Origin: an uncultured Prevotella sp.
GTDB lineage: Bacteria; Bacteroidota; Bacteroidia; Bacteroidales; Bacteroidaceae
Length of the DNA stretch: 22,913 nt
NCBI GenBank assembly: GCA_937892695.1
Contig: CALBJK010000046.1
Span: 1 to 22,913 of the forward strand
Direction: 5' to 3'
The translations under genes and the position numbers were made by a program. This document shows, one piece after another, positions 6,549-15,189 of this stretch (within the stretch, counting starts at the first letter, position 1; every line of letters begins with the position of its first letter). A model generated the notes under the pieces. The model was given only the letters and a program-made list of their open reading frames with translations. It had not been told where the DNA came from and did not search any database.

Positions 6549-9074
6549 TTATACAAACATCCTTCCTATCTGATAGACGAGGGCTGACACTACCCATGCC
6601 AGAGCCGTAGTGTAGCAAGCCGTGAAAGCAGCCCATTTCCATGAACCAGTTTCGGCTCTTATTGCTGCAATAGTCGCGATGCATGGAAAATAGAGCAAAG
6701 TGAAGAGCAGGAAACAGTAAGACACGAGAGGGGTAATGCCGTCAGCTTCCATTTTTTGTCTCATGTGAGCGTATGAAGCTTCTTCGCCATCCTCAGCTTC
6801 GGCATTGTCAGCGTATAGAATACCCATGGTAGAGGCCACGATTTCTTTAGCCCCTATTCCGGAGACAAGTCCTACGTCCAGTTTCCAGTCGAAGCCTTGA
6901 GCGCGGAATACCGGTTCTATGGCGTGGCCTATTTGTCCTATATAGCTTTGTTCCTGTTGCTGCTGAGGGGTTAGCCCTTCGTGATGCGGAAAGTATCCTA
7001 GTGCCCACACAATGATACTTGCCACAAGAATCACTCCTCCCATCTTCTTTAAGTATTGTTTACCTTTTTCCCACGTGTGTCTGCCTATGGCTTTTGCTGT
7101 TGGAAAGCGGTAGGGTGGTAACTCCATCACGAACGGTGTGTCTTCGCCTTTGAAGACATAATGGCTGAAGATGCGACTCATTATCACGGCCATTAGTATT
7201 CCAACTAGATACAGAGACAGCATTATCGACGATCTGTATTTGGCGGCAAACATTGTACCTATTATCATAATGTAAATCGGAAAACGTGCCGAACAGCTCA
7301 TCATTGGCAGTATCATCATTGTTATGAGACGGCTTCTGCGACTCTCTATAGTGCGGGTGGCCATGATGGCTGGTACATTGCATCCAAATCCCATGATTAG
7401 TGGTATGAATGATTTGCCGTGCAGCCCCATTTTGTGCATGAGCTTGTCCATTATAAACGCAGCTCGTGCCATGTAGCCGCTATCCTCCATAAACGAAATG
7501 AAAAAGTATAGAATAAGTATTTGTGGCAGAAATACGATTACCGCCCCGACACCTCCTAATACTCCGTCGACAAGCAGGTCTTTCAATGGGCCTGTAGGAA
7601 GATTGGTGTTGAGAAGCTCGGAGAGCCATGATACACCTGCATCAATCCATTCCATAGGATATTGGCCGAGTGAGAATGTTGTCTCGAACATCAGCCAGAT
7701 GAGCAGAATGAATATCGGAAACCCGACATACTTGTTTGTTATTACATTATCTATAAGATGGGTTGTATGGTAGGTGTCACGTTTTGTTCCGGTTTTATAT
7801 CCGGCTTCTTTTAGGGCACCGTGGATGAATCCGTATTTCGCATCCATTATTGCCGTCTCGCTGTCCTCTTTGGTGTCCTCTTGCAGTTCTTTGATGGACT
7901 TGTCTCTCACCGACAGAATCTTTTCTGTGTTAGGAAGTCCGTAAATAAATTTCTCGGCCTCACTGTCTTTTTCGAGCAGCTTTATGGCCAGATATCTTGT
8001 GGAAATTTTATGTCTTATAGTTTCGTTTTTTTTCAGTTCGGCCTGTATTGCCGAAATACCGGCTTCGATGTATGGCCCATGGTTTATATGGATATGACGC
8101 GAAATGTCATTGCGAGGTTTTATTCCGTTTGCGAAATCTTCTTCATGGTCACTTGTCCCGGAAGTGCTGTATTGGCTGTGCCATTCCTTTATTTCTTTAG
8201 CAACTTCTGGATTCAGATTGCCTTTGGCATCCAGAAAGTCTAGTCCTTCGTACATGTTAATGATGACATGGAAAAGAAGCTCTACGCCACGTCCGCTAGT
8301 GAATGTTGTAGGAATCATCGGTACGCCGAACAGTTGTCCCAATTTCGCATAATCGATGTTGTCGCCTCTTTTCTCTGTCTCGTCATACATGTTCAGTGCA
8401 CAGACCATACGCAGGTTCATGTCTATGAGTTGTGTCGTAAGATAGAGATTACGTTCCAGATTGCTCGTGTCGATTACATTGATTATCACATCTGGCGTTT
8501 TTTCTATTATCTGTTTTCTGACATAAAGTTCTTCTGGTGAGTAGGCAGAAAGCGAGTATGTGCCCGGCAGGTCTACCAGATTGAATTTGTAACCTTCAAA
8601 CGATGCTTGCCCTTCTTTTGCATCTACGGTTACGCCAGAGTAGTTGCCCACACGTTCGTGTGCCCCGGATGCGAAGTTGAATAGAGAGGTCTTGCCGCAG
8701 TTCGGGTTGCCTACAAGGGCTACGTTGATTGTGCGGCGTTTCTTCATTGCAGCGTTATGCAGTTGGGTTTCGGTAAGAGGAGTGTCAGAAGAACCGTCCG
8801 TTATCTTTGGTGGAAGAGCCGCATCGTCTTGTTCTATTTTTTTCGCCTCTTCCATCGATATGATTTCTATCATTGAGGCTTCCGAACGTCTTAGCGACAC
8901 TTCGTAGCCCATTATCTTATATTTGACAGGGTCTTGAAGGGGGGCGTTTTGCAGTACTTGCACGACTTTTCCTTTAATGAATCCCATTTCTACAATTCTT
9001 TTACGAAAACTTCCGTGTCCTGTTACTTTTACAATAACTCCACGTTCTCCTGTCTTCAAATCAGATAAATTCAT
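6549..9074 (-). CDS. feoB: Ferrous iron transporter, FeoA-FeoB fusion
   Basis: Inner-membrane Fe(II) uptake protein of 841 residues. Residues 1-75 are a FeoA (SH3-like) domain: LSDLKTGERGVIVKV and GFIKGKVV to SMIEI. A low-complexity linker (76-112) follows, then the FeoB G domain: G1 GNPNCGKTS (122-130), G2 Thr149 in YSGVTVDAKEG, G3 DLPG (168-171) and G4 NMYD (228-231). The membrane part (from about 450) contains two Gate-type halves: GFGCNVPAIMATRTIESRR, which includes the cysteine proposed to line the pore, and SGIGAKEIVASTMGILY. The C-terminus is intact. Fusion of FeoA to FeoB is common in Bacteroidota. It has its own promoter and probably leads the feoAB-lipoprotein-cdd transcript. Fur-type control is likely but I could not see an operator. 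Confidence 0.96.
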   Translation of the reverse strand: MNLSDLKTGERGVIVKVTGHGSFRKRIVEMGFIKGKVVQVLQNAPLQDPVKYKIMGYEVSLRRSEASMIEIISMEEAKKIEQDDAALPPKITDGSSDTPLTETQLHNAAMKKRRTINVALVGNPNCGKTSLFNFASGAHERVGNYSGVTVDAKEGQASFEGYKFNLVDLPGTYSLSAYSPEELYVRKQIIEKTPDVIINVIDTSNLERNLYLTTQLIDMNLRMVCALNMYDETEKRGDNIDYAKLGQLFGVPMIPTTFTSGRGVELLFHVIINMYEGLDFLDAKGNLNPEVAKEIKEWHSQYSTSGTSDHEEDFANGIKPRNDISRHIHINHGPYIEAGISAIQAELKKNETIRHKISTRYLAIKLLEKDSEAEKFIYGLPNTEKILSVRDKSIKELQEDTKEDSETAIMDAKYGFIHGALKEAGYKTGTKRDTYHTTHLIDNVITNKYVGFPIFILLIWLMFETTFSLGQYPMEWIDAGVSWLSELLNTNLPTGPLKDLLVDGVLGGVGAVIVFLPQILILYFFISFMEDSGYMARAAFIMDKLMHKMGLHGKSFIPLIMGFGCNVPAIMATRTIESRRSRLITMMILPMMSCSARFPIYIMIIGTMFAAKYRSSIMLSLYLVGILMAVIMSRIFSHYVFKGEDTPFVMELPPYRFPTAKAIGRHTWEKGKQYLKKMGGVILVASIIVWALGYFPHHEGLTPQQQQEQSYIGQIGHAIEPVFRAQGFDWKLDVGLVSGIGAKEIVASTMGILYADNAEAEDGEEASYAHMRQKMEADGITPLVSYCFLLFTLLYFPCIATIAAIRAETGSWKWAAFTACYTTALAWVVSALVYQIGRMFV

Positions 9075-9097
9075 TTGTATGATATTTTTTACAAGCG

Positions 9098-9105
9098 CAA
9101 AATTA
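9098..9105 (-). promoter_or_regulatory. Predicted feoAB -7 box
   Basis: TAATTTTG on the minus strand matches TAnnTTTG and lies 23 nt upstream of the feoB ATG. A -33 TTTG is not obvious. The rest of the 275-nt gap holds only the susD terminator. Confidence 0.5.
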
Positions 9106-9251
9106 CTAAATAATATCGATTTGAAGTCCCGGTTTGCTTATGGTTATTGTAGAATACCTAAAAATAATGATGCGTATTGGTTCTTTTCTGCTAATTATAT
9201 GCAAATATCATCGTCACTTATTTTGAATATTTTTCCTGTAAAGGTGGGTTT

Positions 9252-9293
9252 AAAAAGAGCTTCCCTTGCAGAAAATACTCTCACAGGGGAAGC
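9252..9293 (-). terminator. Intrinsic terminator after susD
   Basis: GCTTCCCTTG (9259-9268) pairs with CAGGGGAAGC (9284-9293), one G-U pair, loop of 15 nt. In the minus-strand RNA the stem is followed by TCTTTTTAAA. It ends the susCD transcript about 60 nt after the susD stop and insulates feoAB. Confidence 0.8.
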
Positions 9294-9349
9294 CATACCT
9301 TTTATTTATGAGCGATAATACCTATTATCTTTTATCATAATTCGTTGTC

Positions 9350-11065
9350 TTATTCATCGTACCCTGGATTCTGCTCTAATACTGCATCTTTGTTTAGCTG
9401 AATATCGTTCAGAGGCAGTGGCCAGAGATAGTTGTTGTCTGTGAAGCCTTTAATGAGCTTGTCTTCAGATGCCTTGTCGGTATTCAGTTTGATACGCTCA
9501 CCAAGTGTATGTGTGCGCACCAAGGTGTAACGGCGGCTTTCCTCGCCTATCAATTCACGGGCACGTTCATCAAGAATGAAGTCAATGCCTTTTGCCTGTA
9601 TGTCGGCTACCGTGACTGCACCCGCATTAGGATGTCCAGCATCACGATAGTCCTTGAATGCACGGTCACGGAGTTGGTTAATATCCTCTGCGGCACCTCG
9701 GTAATTTCCTTGACGGAAACGGGCTTCAGCGCGCAGCAGGTAAGTTTCACCAAGACGCATCAAAGGCCAGTCCTTAACCATTTCATAACCGAAGTCGTTG
9801 TCGGGGTCATACTGCCCCCACTTGGTGCTGTAAACGGGGAAATTGGCAAGTGAGTCGGTTTTTGCAGGTATATACTTATCGCCAGTTTTTAAAGTAACTT
9901 TTCTTACTGCATTTGCATCGTCTGCTGCCACGCGCCATCCATCGGCATCAATTCCGAATTCCTGACTGAATTTTGGTTTATTCAGATAAAGGGTGCGGCG
10001 AATGTTGTAGTTAGAGTTTCGCACGTCACCTTCATCATACAATCCATACTTGATGAAGTTGCTCAAGCGTAGACGGGCGATGCCACGACCACCAAGCGAG
10101 TCGGCATTAATCATACCTGGGCAGTTATAATATGCTGCCACCCAAACACGACGGTGCTGTGGGTAGTCGATGTAACCACCGTTTACTTCCTTGTTATAGT
10201 CGAGGTCGAAAGTCCATATAGCCTCTGTGTTACCCTGTGAATAACGGATATTGCCCTTGCGGAACATATCATTGAAATAGTCGCCATTTCCACTGGCATT
10301 TACGCCATAGCGTTTCTTAACGAGCTCATACTTACCACTGCCAATGATGTCACTCAACACGGTTTCAGCCTTTGCATAATATTTATCATCGGTCATGCCT
10401 ATGCGCAGGTACACCTGTCCCGCCAACTGGCGTGCTGCATCCTTGCTCACACGAGTGCCAGTCTTCACATCATCCATATCTGGCAGGTTTGCAATGGCAT
10501 ATTCAAGGTCTCTCTCTATCTGCGTATTCACTTCAGCCACTGTGTTGCGCTTATAATCGGTACGTGGGTTATTCATATTCTTCTCAGTCTCCAATGGAAC
10601 AGCACCCCAGTATGTCACGAGCAGGTCGTAGCAATAAGCCCTGAAGAACTTTGCCTCTGCCACATTGCGCTTTGCTGCGGCATCACCTTTTGCCTCTTCG
10701 TTATATATCAGGAGGTTGGCATTAGCTATCATCTCATACAGTTTCTCCCAAAGGAAGCTGACCGTTCCGTTCTCTTGATTCAGTTCATTGTAACGGTACA
10801 TACCAATTTCCACACCTTGTACTTGTGCGGGGGTACATACGTCAGTGCCTACCTGAAAGCTGCTAAGGAAGCCCTGTGATCCTGACATGCCCCACAGGCC
10901 TGCATACATGCGATACAGTCCAATCGCAAGGTTTTCCGAGGCATCGGTGGTGGTGGGATAACTTGAGAACACTTTCTCATCGAGGAAACTGTCGCTGCAT
11001 GATGTCGTTCCCATAATCATTGTTGCGGCAGCGATGGCTGCTGCGGAAATATTTCTTAGTTTCAT
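9350..11065 (-). CDS. SusD/RagB-family surface nutrient-binding lipoprotein
   Basis: Outer-membrane, surface-exposed lipoprotein that captures ligand (usually a glycan or peptide) and caps its SusC partner. The 571-residue protein has a lipoprotein signal peptide ending GTTSC with Cys23 lipidated, then SDSFLDEK as usual for the family. Family signs include AKFFRAYCYDLLVTYWGAVPL (TPR-like N-terminal helices, about 140-160), and near the C-terminus PLMRLGETYLLRAEARFRQG, AAEDINQLRDRA and FILDERARELIGEESRRY. The final segment YLWPLPLNDIQLN is the standard SusD ending. It starts 13 nt after the susC stop with an AAGGAA ribosome-binding-like sequence between. No glycosidase, sulfatase or regulator flanks the pair, so the ligand cannot be inferred. 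Confidence 0.95.
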   Translation of the reverse strand: MKLRNISAAAIAAATMIMGTTSCSDSFLDEKVFSSYPTTTDASENLAIGLYRMYAGLWGMSGSQGFLSSFQVGTDVCTPAQVQGVEIGMYRYNELNQENGTVSFLWEKLYEMIANANLLIYNEEAKGDAAAKRNVAEAKFFRAYCYDLLVTYWGAVPLETEKNMNNPRTDYKRNTVAEVNTQIERDLEYAIANLPDMDDVKTGTRVSKDAARQLAGQVYLRIGMTDDKYYAKAETVLSDIIGSGKYELVKKRYGVNASGNGDYFNDMFRKGNIRYSQGNTEAIWTFDLDYNKEVNGGYIDYPQHRRVWVAAYYNCPGMINADSLGGRGIARLRLSNFIKYGLYDEGDVRNSNYNIRRTLYLNKPKFSQEFGIDADGWRVAADDANAVRKVTLKTGDKYIPAKTDSLANFPVYSTKWGQYDPDNDFGYEMVKDWPLMRLGETYLLRAEARFRQGNYRGAAEDINQLRDRAFKDYRDAGHPNAGAVTVADIQAKGIDFILDERARELIGEESRRYTLVRTHTLGERIKLNTDKASEDKLIKGFTDNNYLWPLPLNDIQLNKDAVLEQNPGYDE

Positions 11066-11078
11066 TGTTCCTTATGTA

Positions 11079-14000
11079 TTAGAATGTAACATTAAGTCCA
11101 AACACATAGCTCTTGGTCATCGGGTAGTTACTGCTGTCATAGACAGTCTCGCCACGTGTTCCGTCATACGAGCTGTTACCACGTGCCACGTTACGGCTCT
11201 CAGGATCCCAACCTGTCCAATTGGTGAAGGTGAAGAGGTTGCGTCCGCTTGCATATATGGTCAAACCGCCAATGCCGATTTTGTTTGTGACAGACTTCGG
11301 GAAGTTGTAGCTCAAGGTTATGTCTTTGATACGTGTGAAGCTGGCATCTTGGTTGAATCCATATCCGTGAGGATTAGAGTTCTTTGAGAGTGACCGGAAC
11401 TCATTGCTCTTGTTTTCTGGAGTCCAGTAGCCCACATCGGTGGTGAAGTTCTGCTTACCCATTTCGTCAGAGGCTATACCGATGAGGTTGTTGTTGCGTC
11501 GCAGGCCTTGTACGGTCTGCACGAAAATGCTCAGTGTGACGTCTTTCCAAGTGAAGGTGTTAGTGAGTCCGCCTGTCCACTTAGGAGCGGTCTGTCCTAC
11601 GATGCGGCGGTCGCCGTCATCTATTTTACCGCTGTTATCGAGGTCAGCCAGTTTCACGTCACCAGCCTTTGCCTGTGGATCCCAATTGAGATGCTTGCCT
11701 GCTGCTATCTCGTCTTCTTGCCATATACCCACCATGGTATAGTCATAGATTACGCCTATTGGGTGGCCGATGAACCAACGGTTACCAAGGTCGTCTTTGC
11801 CATCACCGTAGAGGTCTTTGATTTCGTTCTTGTTCCAAGAGAACACGAGGCTTGATGACCAAGTGAAGTTCTTCGTCACGATGTTGCGTGAGTTCACGGT
11901 CAGTTCAACACCGGTGTTGGCTGTTTCACCCATATTAGAATAGGTGTTATCAAAACCTGAAATCTTCGGGAGGTTACGTTTCAGCAGCAAGTCGGTAGTG
12001 CGTGATGTGTAAAAGTCCAACGTACCGTTGATGCGGTTGTTAAGGAAACCGAAGTCGATGCCAATGTTGAATGTCTTTGTCTTCTCCCAAGTGAGGTTGG
12101 CGTTACCCATTGTGCCTTTCGGATACATGCTTGTATATGACAGTCCATTGATTGCGAACATTGAGTAGTCCATCAGTGACAGACTCTGGTATACACCGAT
12201 AGCCTCATTACCTGTCATACCGTAAGAGAGACGCAGTTTCAAGCTGTTAAGCCAGTTGGCAGTCTTATGCATGAACTTCTCGTTGGTGATGTTCCATCCG
12301 AATGCCACTGATGGGAATACACCATACTTGTTGTTATCACCGAACACTGATGATCCGTCACGACGTACAGTGAAGGTGAACAGGTAGCGGCTGTCGTAAG
12401 AATAGTTCAGACGTCCCATCTGTGACACCGTGGTATAGAGGTCGGTATAAGAAGCGGCTGTCTGTGTCTTTCCCGACCCCATGTTGTGCCATTCAAGATT
12501 ATCATTCATAAATCCACTGGAAGTCTGCTCTGCACTGTGGTATTTCTTGCGTGAAGCAGAGTAGAGTGCAGTTAGGTCGAAGTGATGTTTCCCGAAGTCA
12601 CGGGCATAGGTCACGATGTTCTCAACGATGTAGCTCTGTGTCTCTTCATTCTTTATGTCCGCCCATCCGTTGGTAGTGTTAGCTTGTGCCGCACCCTGAT
12701 ATTCATTGTAACGCTTAGGCATAAAGGCATAGCCAAGGTTGAGTTTGTAGCGCAAACCCTTAAGAGGCTTCCAAAGATTTTCGAAGTTCACCTCAGCATA
12801 ACCGTTTAGGTTGATGTTCCACTGACGACGCTCGGGCTTGGTCGTAGTCCACATAAGAGGGTTAGTGTAGAGTTTGTCTTCATCCATCGGGTATAAGTCG
12901 TATGAGCCATCGTCGTTGTACATCTTAGCATATGGGCTCATAGCCTGTGCCATTGTGAAGTTGACACGGCCACCATCCTTGTTGTGTGATACGATGTATG
13001 AGCTTGTGCCAATCTTCAGATATTCAGTAACGTCGGCATCAAGGTTCATGCGGAAAGAGTAACGCTTATAGTTGAATCCTTTCAGCACACCCTTCTGGCC
13101 CGTATAGTCACCTGAGATGTAGTAGCGTACATGATCTGCTCCACCTCCCACGCTGACGTTATGGTTCTGAATGAAGCCAGTCTGCGAAACAGCGTCAATC
13201 CAGTCGGTTTCCTTTCCTTGTTCATACATCTCAAACTCATCCTGATTGAGCAACACTCCGCCACCATTGAGAGTCACGCCATTTATGCGTGCAAACTCCT
13301 GCTCGCGCGCCATCTGTTGTTCTCCATTGGCGAAAGGCAGCTTGTGGGTGAAGTCTTCGAAGCCTACATAGCCGCTGTAGCGAACAGTGGGTTTCCCGTT
13401 CACTCCACGCTTGGTGGTAATTAGAATTACACCGTTTGAACCGTTAGTACCGTAAATGGCTGTGGCTGAAGCGTCCTTTAGTATCTCCATCGACTCGATA
13501 TCGTTTGGGTTGATGTCGTTCAGAGTACCTCCAGACTTGCTGATAGGCACACCATCGACTACGATATAAGGACCTGAGTTGGCATTGATTGAGTTCTGTC
13601 CACGAACCAATGCATCAGGCGCGTCACCTGGTATGGATGATGTCTGTGTAATGGTCACACCGGCTGCAGCACCTTGGACAGCCTGAAGCACGTTGGTAAC
13701 GGGTAGTTTGCTCAAACGATCTTTCTTTATAGAAGTAACTGAACCTGTCACGTCAGATTTCTTCTGAACACCATAACCCACTACAACCACTTCGTCGAGT
13801 GCCTGTGAATTTTCTTTAAGTTGTACGTTAAGGGTCTGTCCAGGCTTGAAAGCCACCTTTTTAGTGTTGAAACCGATGTAGGATATTTCTATCGTTCCGT
13901 TGCCATTGACGTTGGTAAGTGTAAAATTACCGTCAATGTCAGTAACGGTTCCGTTGGTAGTACCATCTACTTTGATTGAAGCTCCGATGATTGGCTCACC

Positions 14001-14168
14001 GTTAGAATCTACAACTTTACCCTTGACAGTCTCAGTTTGGTCGATTGCAGTCACTCCGTTTTCTCCTGCCGATGATGGTTGTGGAAAGCCGACCATCAGT
14101 CCTGAGGCAATGAGCGAGGTGAACAACAAGTGTTTCACCAATGTTTTTTTAGTGCATTGCTTTTTCAT
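11079..14168 (-). CDS. SusC/RagA-family TonB-dependent outer-membrane transporter
   Basis: Energy-dependent outer-membrane importer, partner of the adjacent SusD. The 1029-residue protein has a signal peptide (about 1-34), then a carboxypeptidase-regulatory-like domain (about 47-120, GKVVDSNGEPIIGASIKVDG). A TonB-box-like DEVVVVGYG (125-133) follows, then the plug domain with VTGSVTSIKK, RGQNSINANSGPYIVVDGVP and LKDASATAIYGTNGSNG (230-246). The rest is the 22-strand barrel, ending KSYVFGLNVTF with the C-terminal aromatic expected for outer-membrane insertion. It lacks the STN domain of FecA-like members that signal to an anti-sigma factor. An atypical -7 box (TCAATTTG, 14289-14296 minus strand) lies 120 nt upstream. 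No ECF sigma, anti-sigma or hybrid two-component regulator is nearby. Confidence 0.96.
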   Translation of the reverse strand: MKKQCTKKTLVKHLLFTSLIASGLMVGFPQPSSAGENGVTAIDQTETVKGKVVDSNGEPIIGASIKVDGTTNGTVTDIDGNFTLTNVNGNGTIEISYIGFNTKKVAFKPGQTLNVQLKENSQALDEVVVVGYGVQKKSDVTGSVTSIKKDRLSKLPVTNVLQAVQGAAAGVTITQTSSIPGDAPDALVRGQNSINANSGPYIVVDGVPISKSGGTLNDINPNDIESMEILKDASATAIYGTNGSNGVILITTKRGVNGKPTVRYSGYVGFEDFTHKLPFANGEQQMAREQEFARINGVTLNGGGVLLNQDEFEMYEQGKETDWIDAVSQTGFIQNHNVSVGGGADHVRYYISGDYTGQKGVLKGFNYKRYSFRMNLDADVTEYLKIGTSSYIVSHNKDGGRVNFTMAQAMSPYAKMYNDDGSYDLYPMDEDKLYTNPLMWTTTKPERRQWNINLNGYAEVNFENLWKPLKGLRYKLNLGYAFMPKRYNEYQGAAQANTTNGWADIKNEETQSYIVENIVTYARDFGKHHFDLTALYSASRKKYHSAEQTSSGFMNDNLEWHNMGSGKTQTAASYTDLYTTVSQMGRLNYSYDSRYLFTFTVRRDGSSVFGDNNKYGVFPSVAFGWNITNEKFMHKTANWLNSLKLRLSYGMTGNEAIGVYQSLSLMDYSMFAINGLSYTSMYPKGTMGNANLTWEKTKTFNIGIDFGFLNNRINGTLDFYTSRTTDLLLKRNLPKISGFDNTYSNMGETANTGVELTVNSRNIVTKNFTWSSSLVFSWNKNEIKDLYGDGKDDLGNRWFIGHPIGVIYDYTMVGIWQEDEIAAGKHLNWDPQAKAGDVKLADLDNSGKIDDGDRRIVGQTAPKWTGGLTNTFTWKDVTLSIFVQTVQGLRRNNNLIGIASDEMGKQNFTTDVGYWTPENKSNEFRSLSKNSNPHGYGFNQDASFTRIKDITLSYNFPKSVTNKIGIGGLTIYASGRNLFTFTNWTGWDPESRNVARGNSSYDGTRGETVYDSSNYPMTKSYVFGLNVTF

Positions 14169-14879
14169 TAATTAATAGTTTAATAAGTTAGTTTAATACA
14201 GTTTTTTATTATTTGTGTTCAGCCGTTGTGCGCGGCTTAGATTTGGTTAGTACTGTTGGTTCTTTTCGTTTCAGAAACCTAACGATTGCAAATTGAGGTC
14301 TTTTGTCGTGAACATATAGGGCGTATTTTCGTATAAAAAGGGGTGTTTTCTGCACTTTGATTGTTGAAATCACGCCAGAACAGAATCCTTCAGGATAGAG
14401 TCCTGTTTATTTCCTTTCCTTAATGTTCCAGTTGTCTTGCTACCTTCCACTGGTACTGTGACGAAAAAACATCATAGAGAACTGCAACGACGTGGTGCAC
14501 AGGAATGGGATTACGCACGGCTCAACAATGATTTAGCTGGAGGCACCTGCCCTGCTCGTTTATGAACGAGAACTGGCGTTCATGATACTTACCGCCATCT
14601 GCCCGGACTTCCTTTCCATTTTTATAAGCCGTGTCTAATCTGTGTTCACTTCCTTGAACCAACGTCCAGAGTTAACAGGCTCGGTCCCATTTCATGTCTG
14701 TATGCGCTAAATGGGCAAGGATGGTAATACGCCGGATACTTAATCTGTACACTGGCAGACTATATGACAAGCCGGCCTTTGGATCGCTCTTGCCTTTTGA
14801 TGGATGTGTGCCAGCCCTCATTTTGGGAAAGGGGAAGGTGTGCGTAAGACTTATGTTTATTGATGGTCTTGCCGTGTCA

Positions 14880-14896
14880 TTGCAGACAGTCTGCAA
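14880..14896. repeat. 17-bp palindrome
   Basis: TTGCAGAC-A-GTCTGCAA is a perfect 8-bp inverted repeat around one central base. It could bind a dimeric regulator or form a small RNA stem. No T tract follows on either strand, so it is not a normal terminator. Confidence 0.6.
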
Positions 14897-14972
14897 CAAT
14901 CTGACTTCAAAAGACATACAAGAAAATAATATGCTAATTTAGGTAATACAGGAAATCCTTGTAATTTTGCCA

Positions 14973-15058
14973 TTGGTAATCTCCATAATCGTTGTTCCTT
15001 TAATTGTGTATTAATTGATTTTCATATATAAAGGAGCAAAAATTATCGAGATTACCAA
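14973..15058. repeat. Pair of 17-bp inverted repeats, 52 bp apart
   Basis: Left arm 14973-14989 (TTGGTAATCTCCATAAT) and right arm 15042-15058 (ATTATCGAGATTACCAA) are reverse complements with one mismatch; the outer 11 bp are perfect. The 52-bp segment between them is AT-rich. TAnnTTTG boxes point inward at both ends: TAATTTTG at 14962-14969 on the plus strand and TAAATTTG at 15056-15063 on the minus strand. Possible roles are recombinase sites around an invertible segment, ends of a small non-autonomous element, or paired operators. No target-site duplication is evident. Confidence 0.65.
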
Positions 15059-15166
15059 ATTTAACGAAAATTTTCTTATTCCGAATACAGGGTTTTTAAC
15101 TACTTAATCTTCAATTTCCAATTTGCATTTCCTCCTAAAAGCAGCAGATATTCCATATATTTTATG

Positions 15167-15174
15167 TAAGTTTG
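15167..15174 (+). promoter_or_regulatory. Predicted -7 box of the phytase-like gene
   Basis: TAAGTTTG matches TAnnTTTG. It would start transcription about 9 nt before the ATG at 15190. It overlaps the possible upstream TTG start at 15172, which is therefore unlikely to be translated. Confidence 0.45.
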
Positions 15175-15189
15175 CTGCAAATTTATTAT

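Larger units (their letters stand above)
14169..15189. other. 1-kb region without a convincing gene between susC and the phytase-like gene
   Basis: About 200 nt next to susC are AT-rich and serve as its leader, with small stems such as AGCCG/CGGCT (14221-14237). From about 14368 to 14925 the sequence is richer in G+C. One plus-strand frame is open from 14368 to 14844 except for stops at 14563-14565 and 14725-14727. A minus-strand frame (14672-14917) and another plus-strand frame (14694-14942) are also open for about 80 codons each. None has a family I recognise, a good start context or promoter. From 14940 onward it is AT-rich again and carries an inverted repeat pair. It could be a decayed gene, a structured RNA, or a repeated intergenic element. 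Confidence 0.5.

Noticed and set aside
6502..6684. Minus-strand frame of 60 codons overlapping the end of feoAB
   Set aside because: It lies mostly inside the FeoB C-terminus in another frame and has no family features or spacing signals.
14672..14917. 81-codon minus-strand frame as a gene
   Set aside because: No promoter, start context or family; a plus-strand frame over the same bases is equally open. Kept only as part of the unexplained segment.
14169..15189. Insertion sequence remnant
   Set aside because: No transposase motif, terminal repeats with target duplication, or catalytic residues could be recognised; only the short inverted repeat pair is present.
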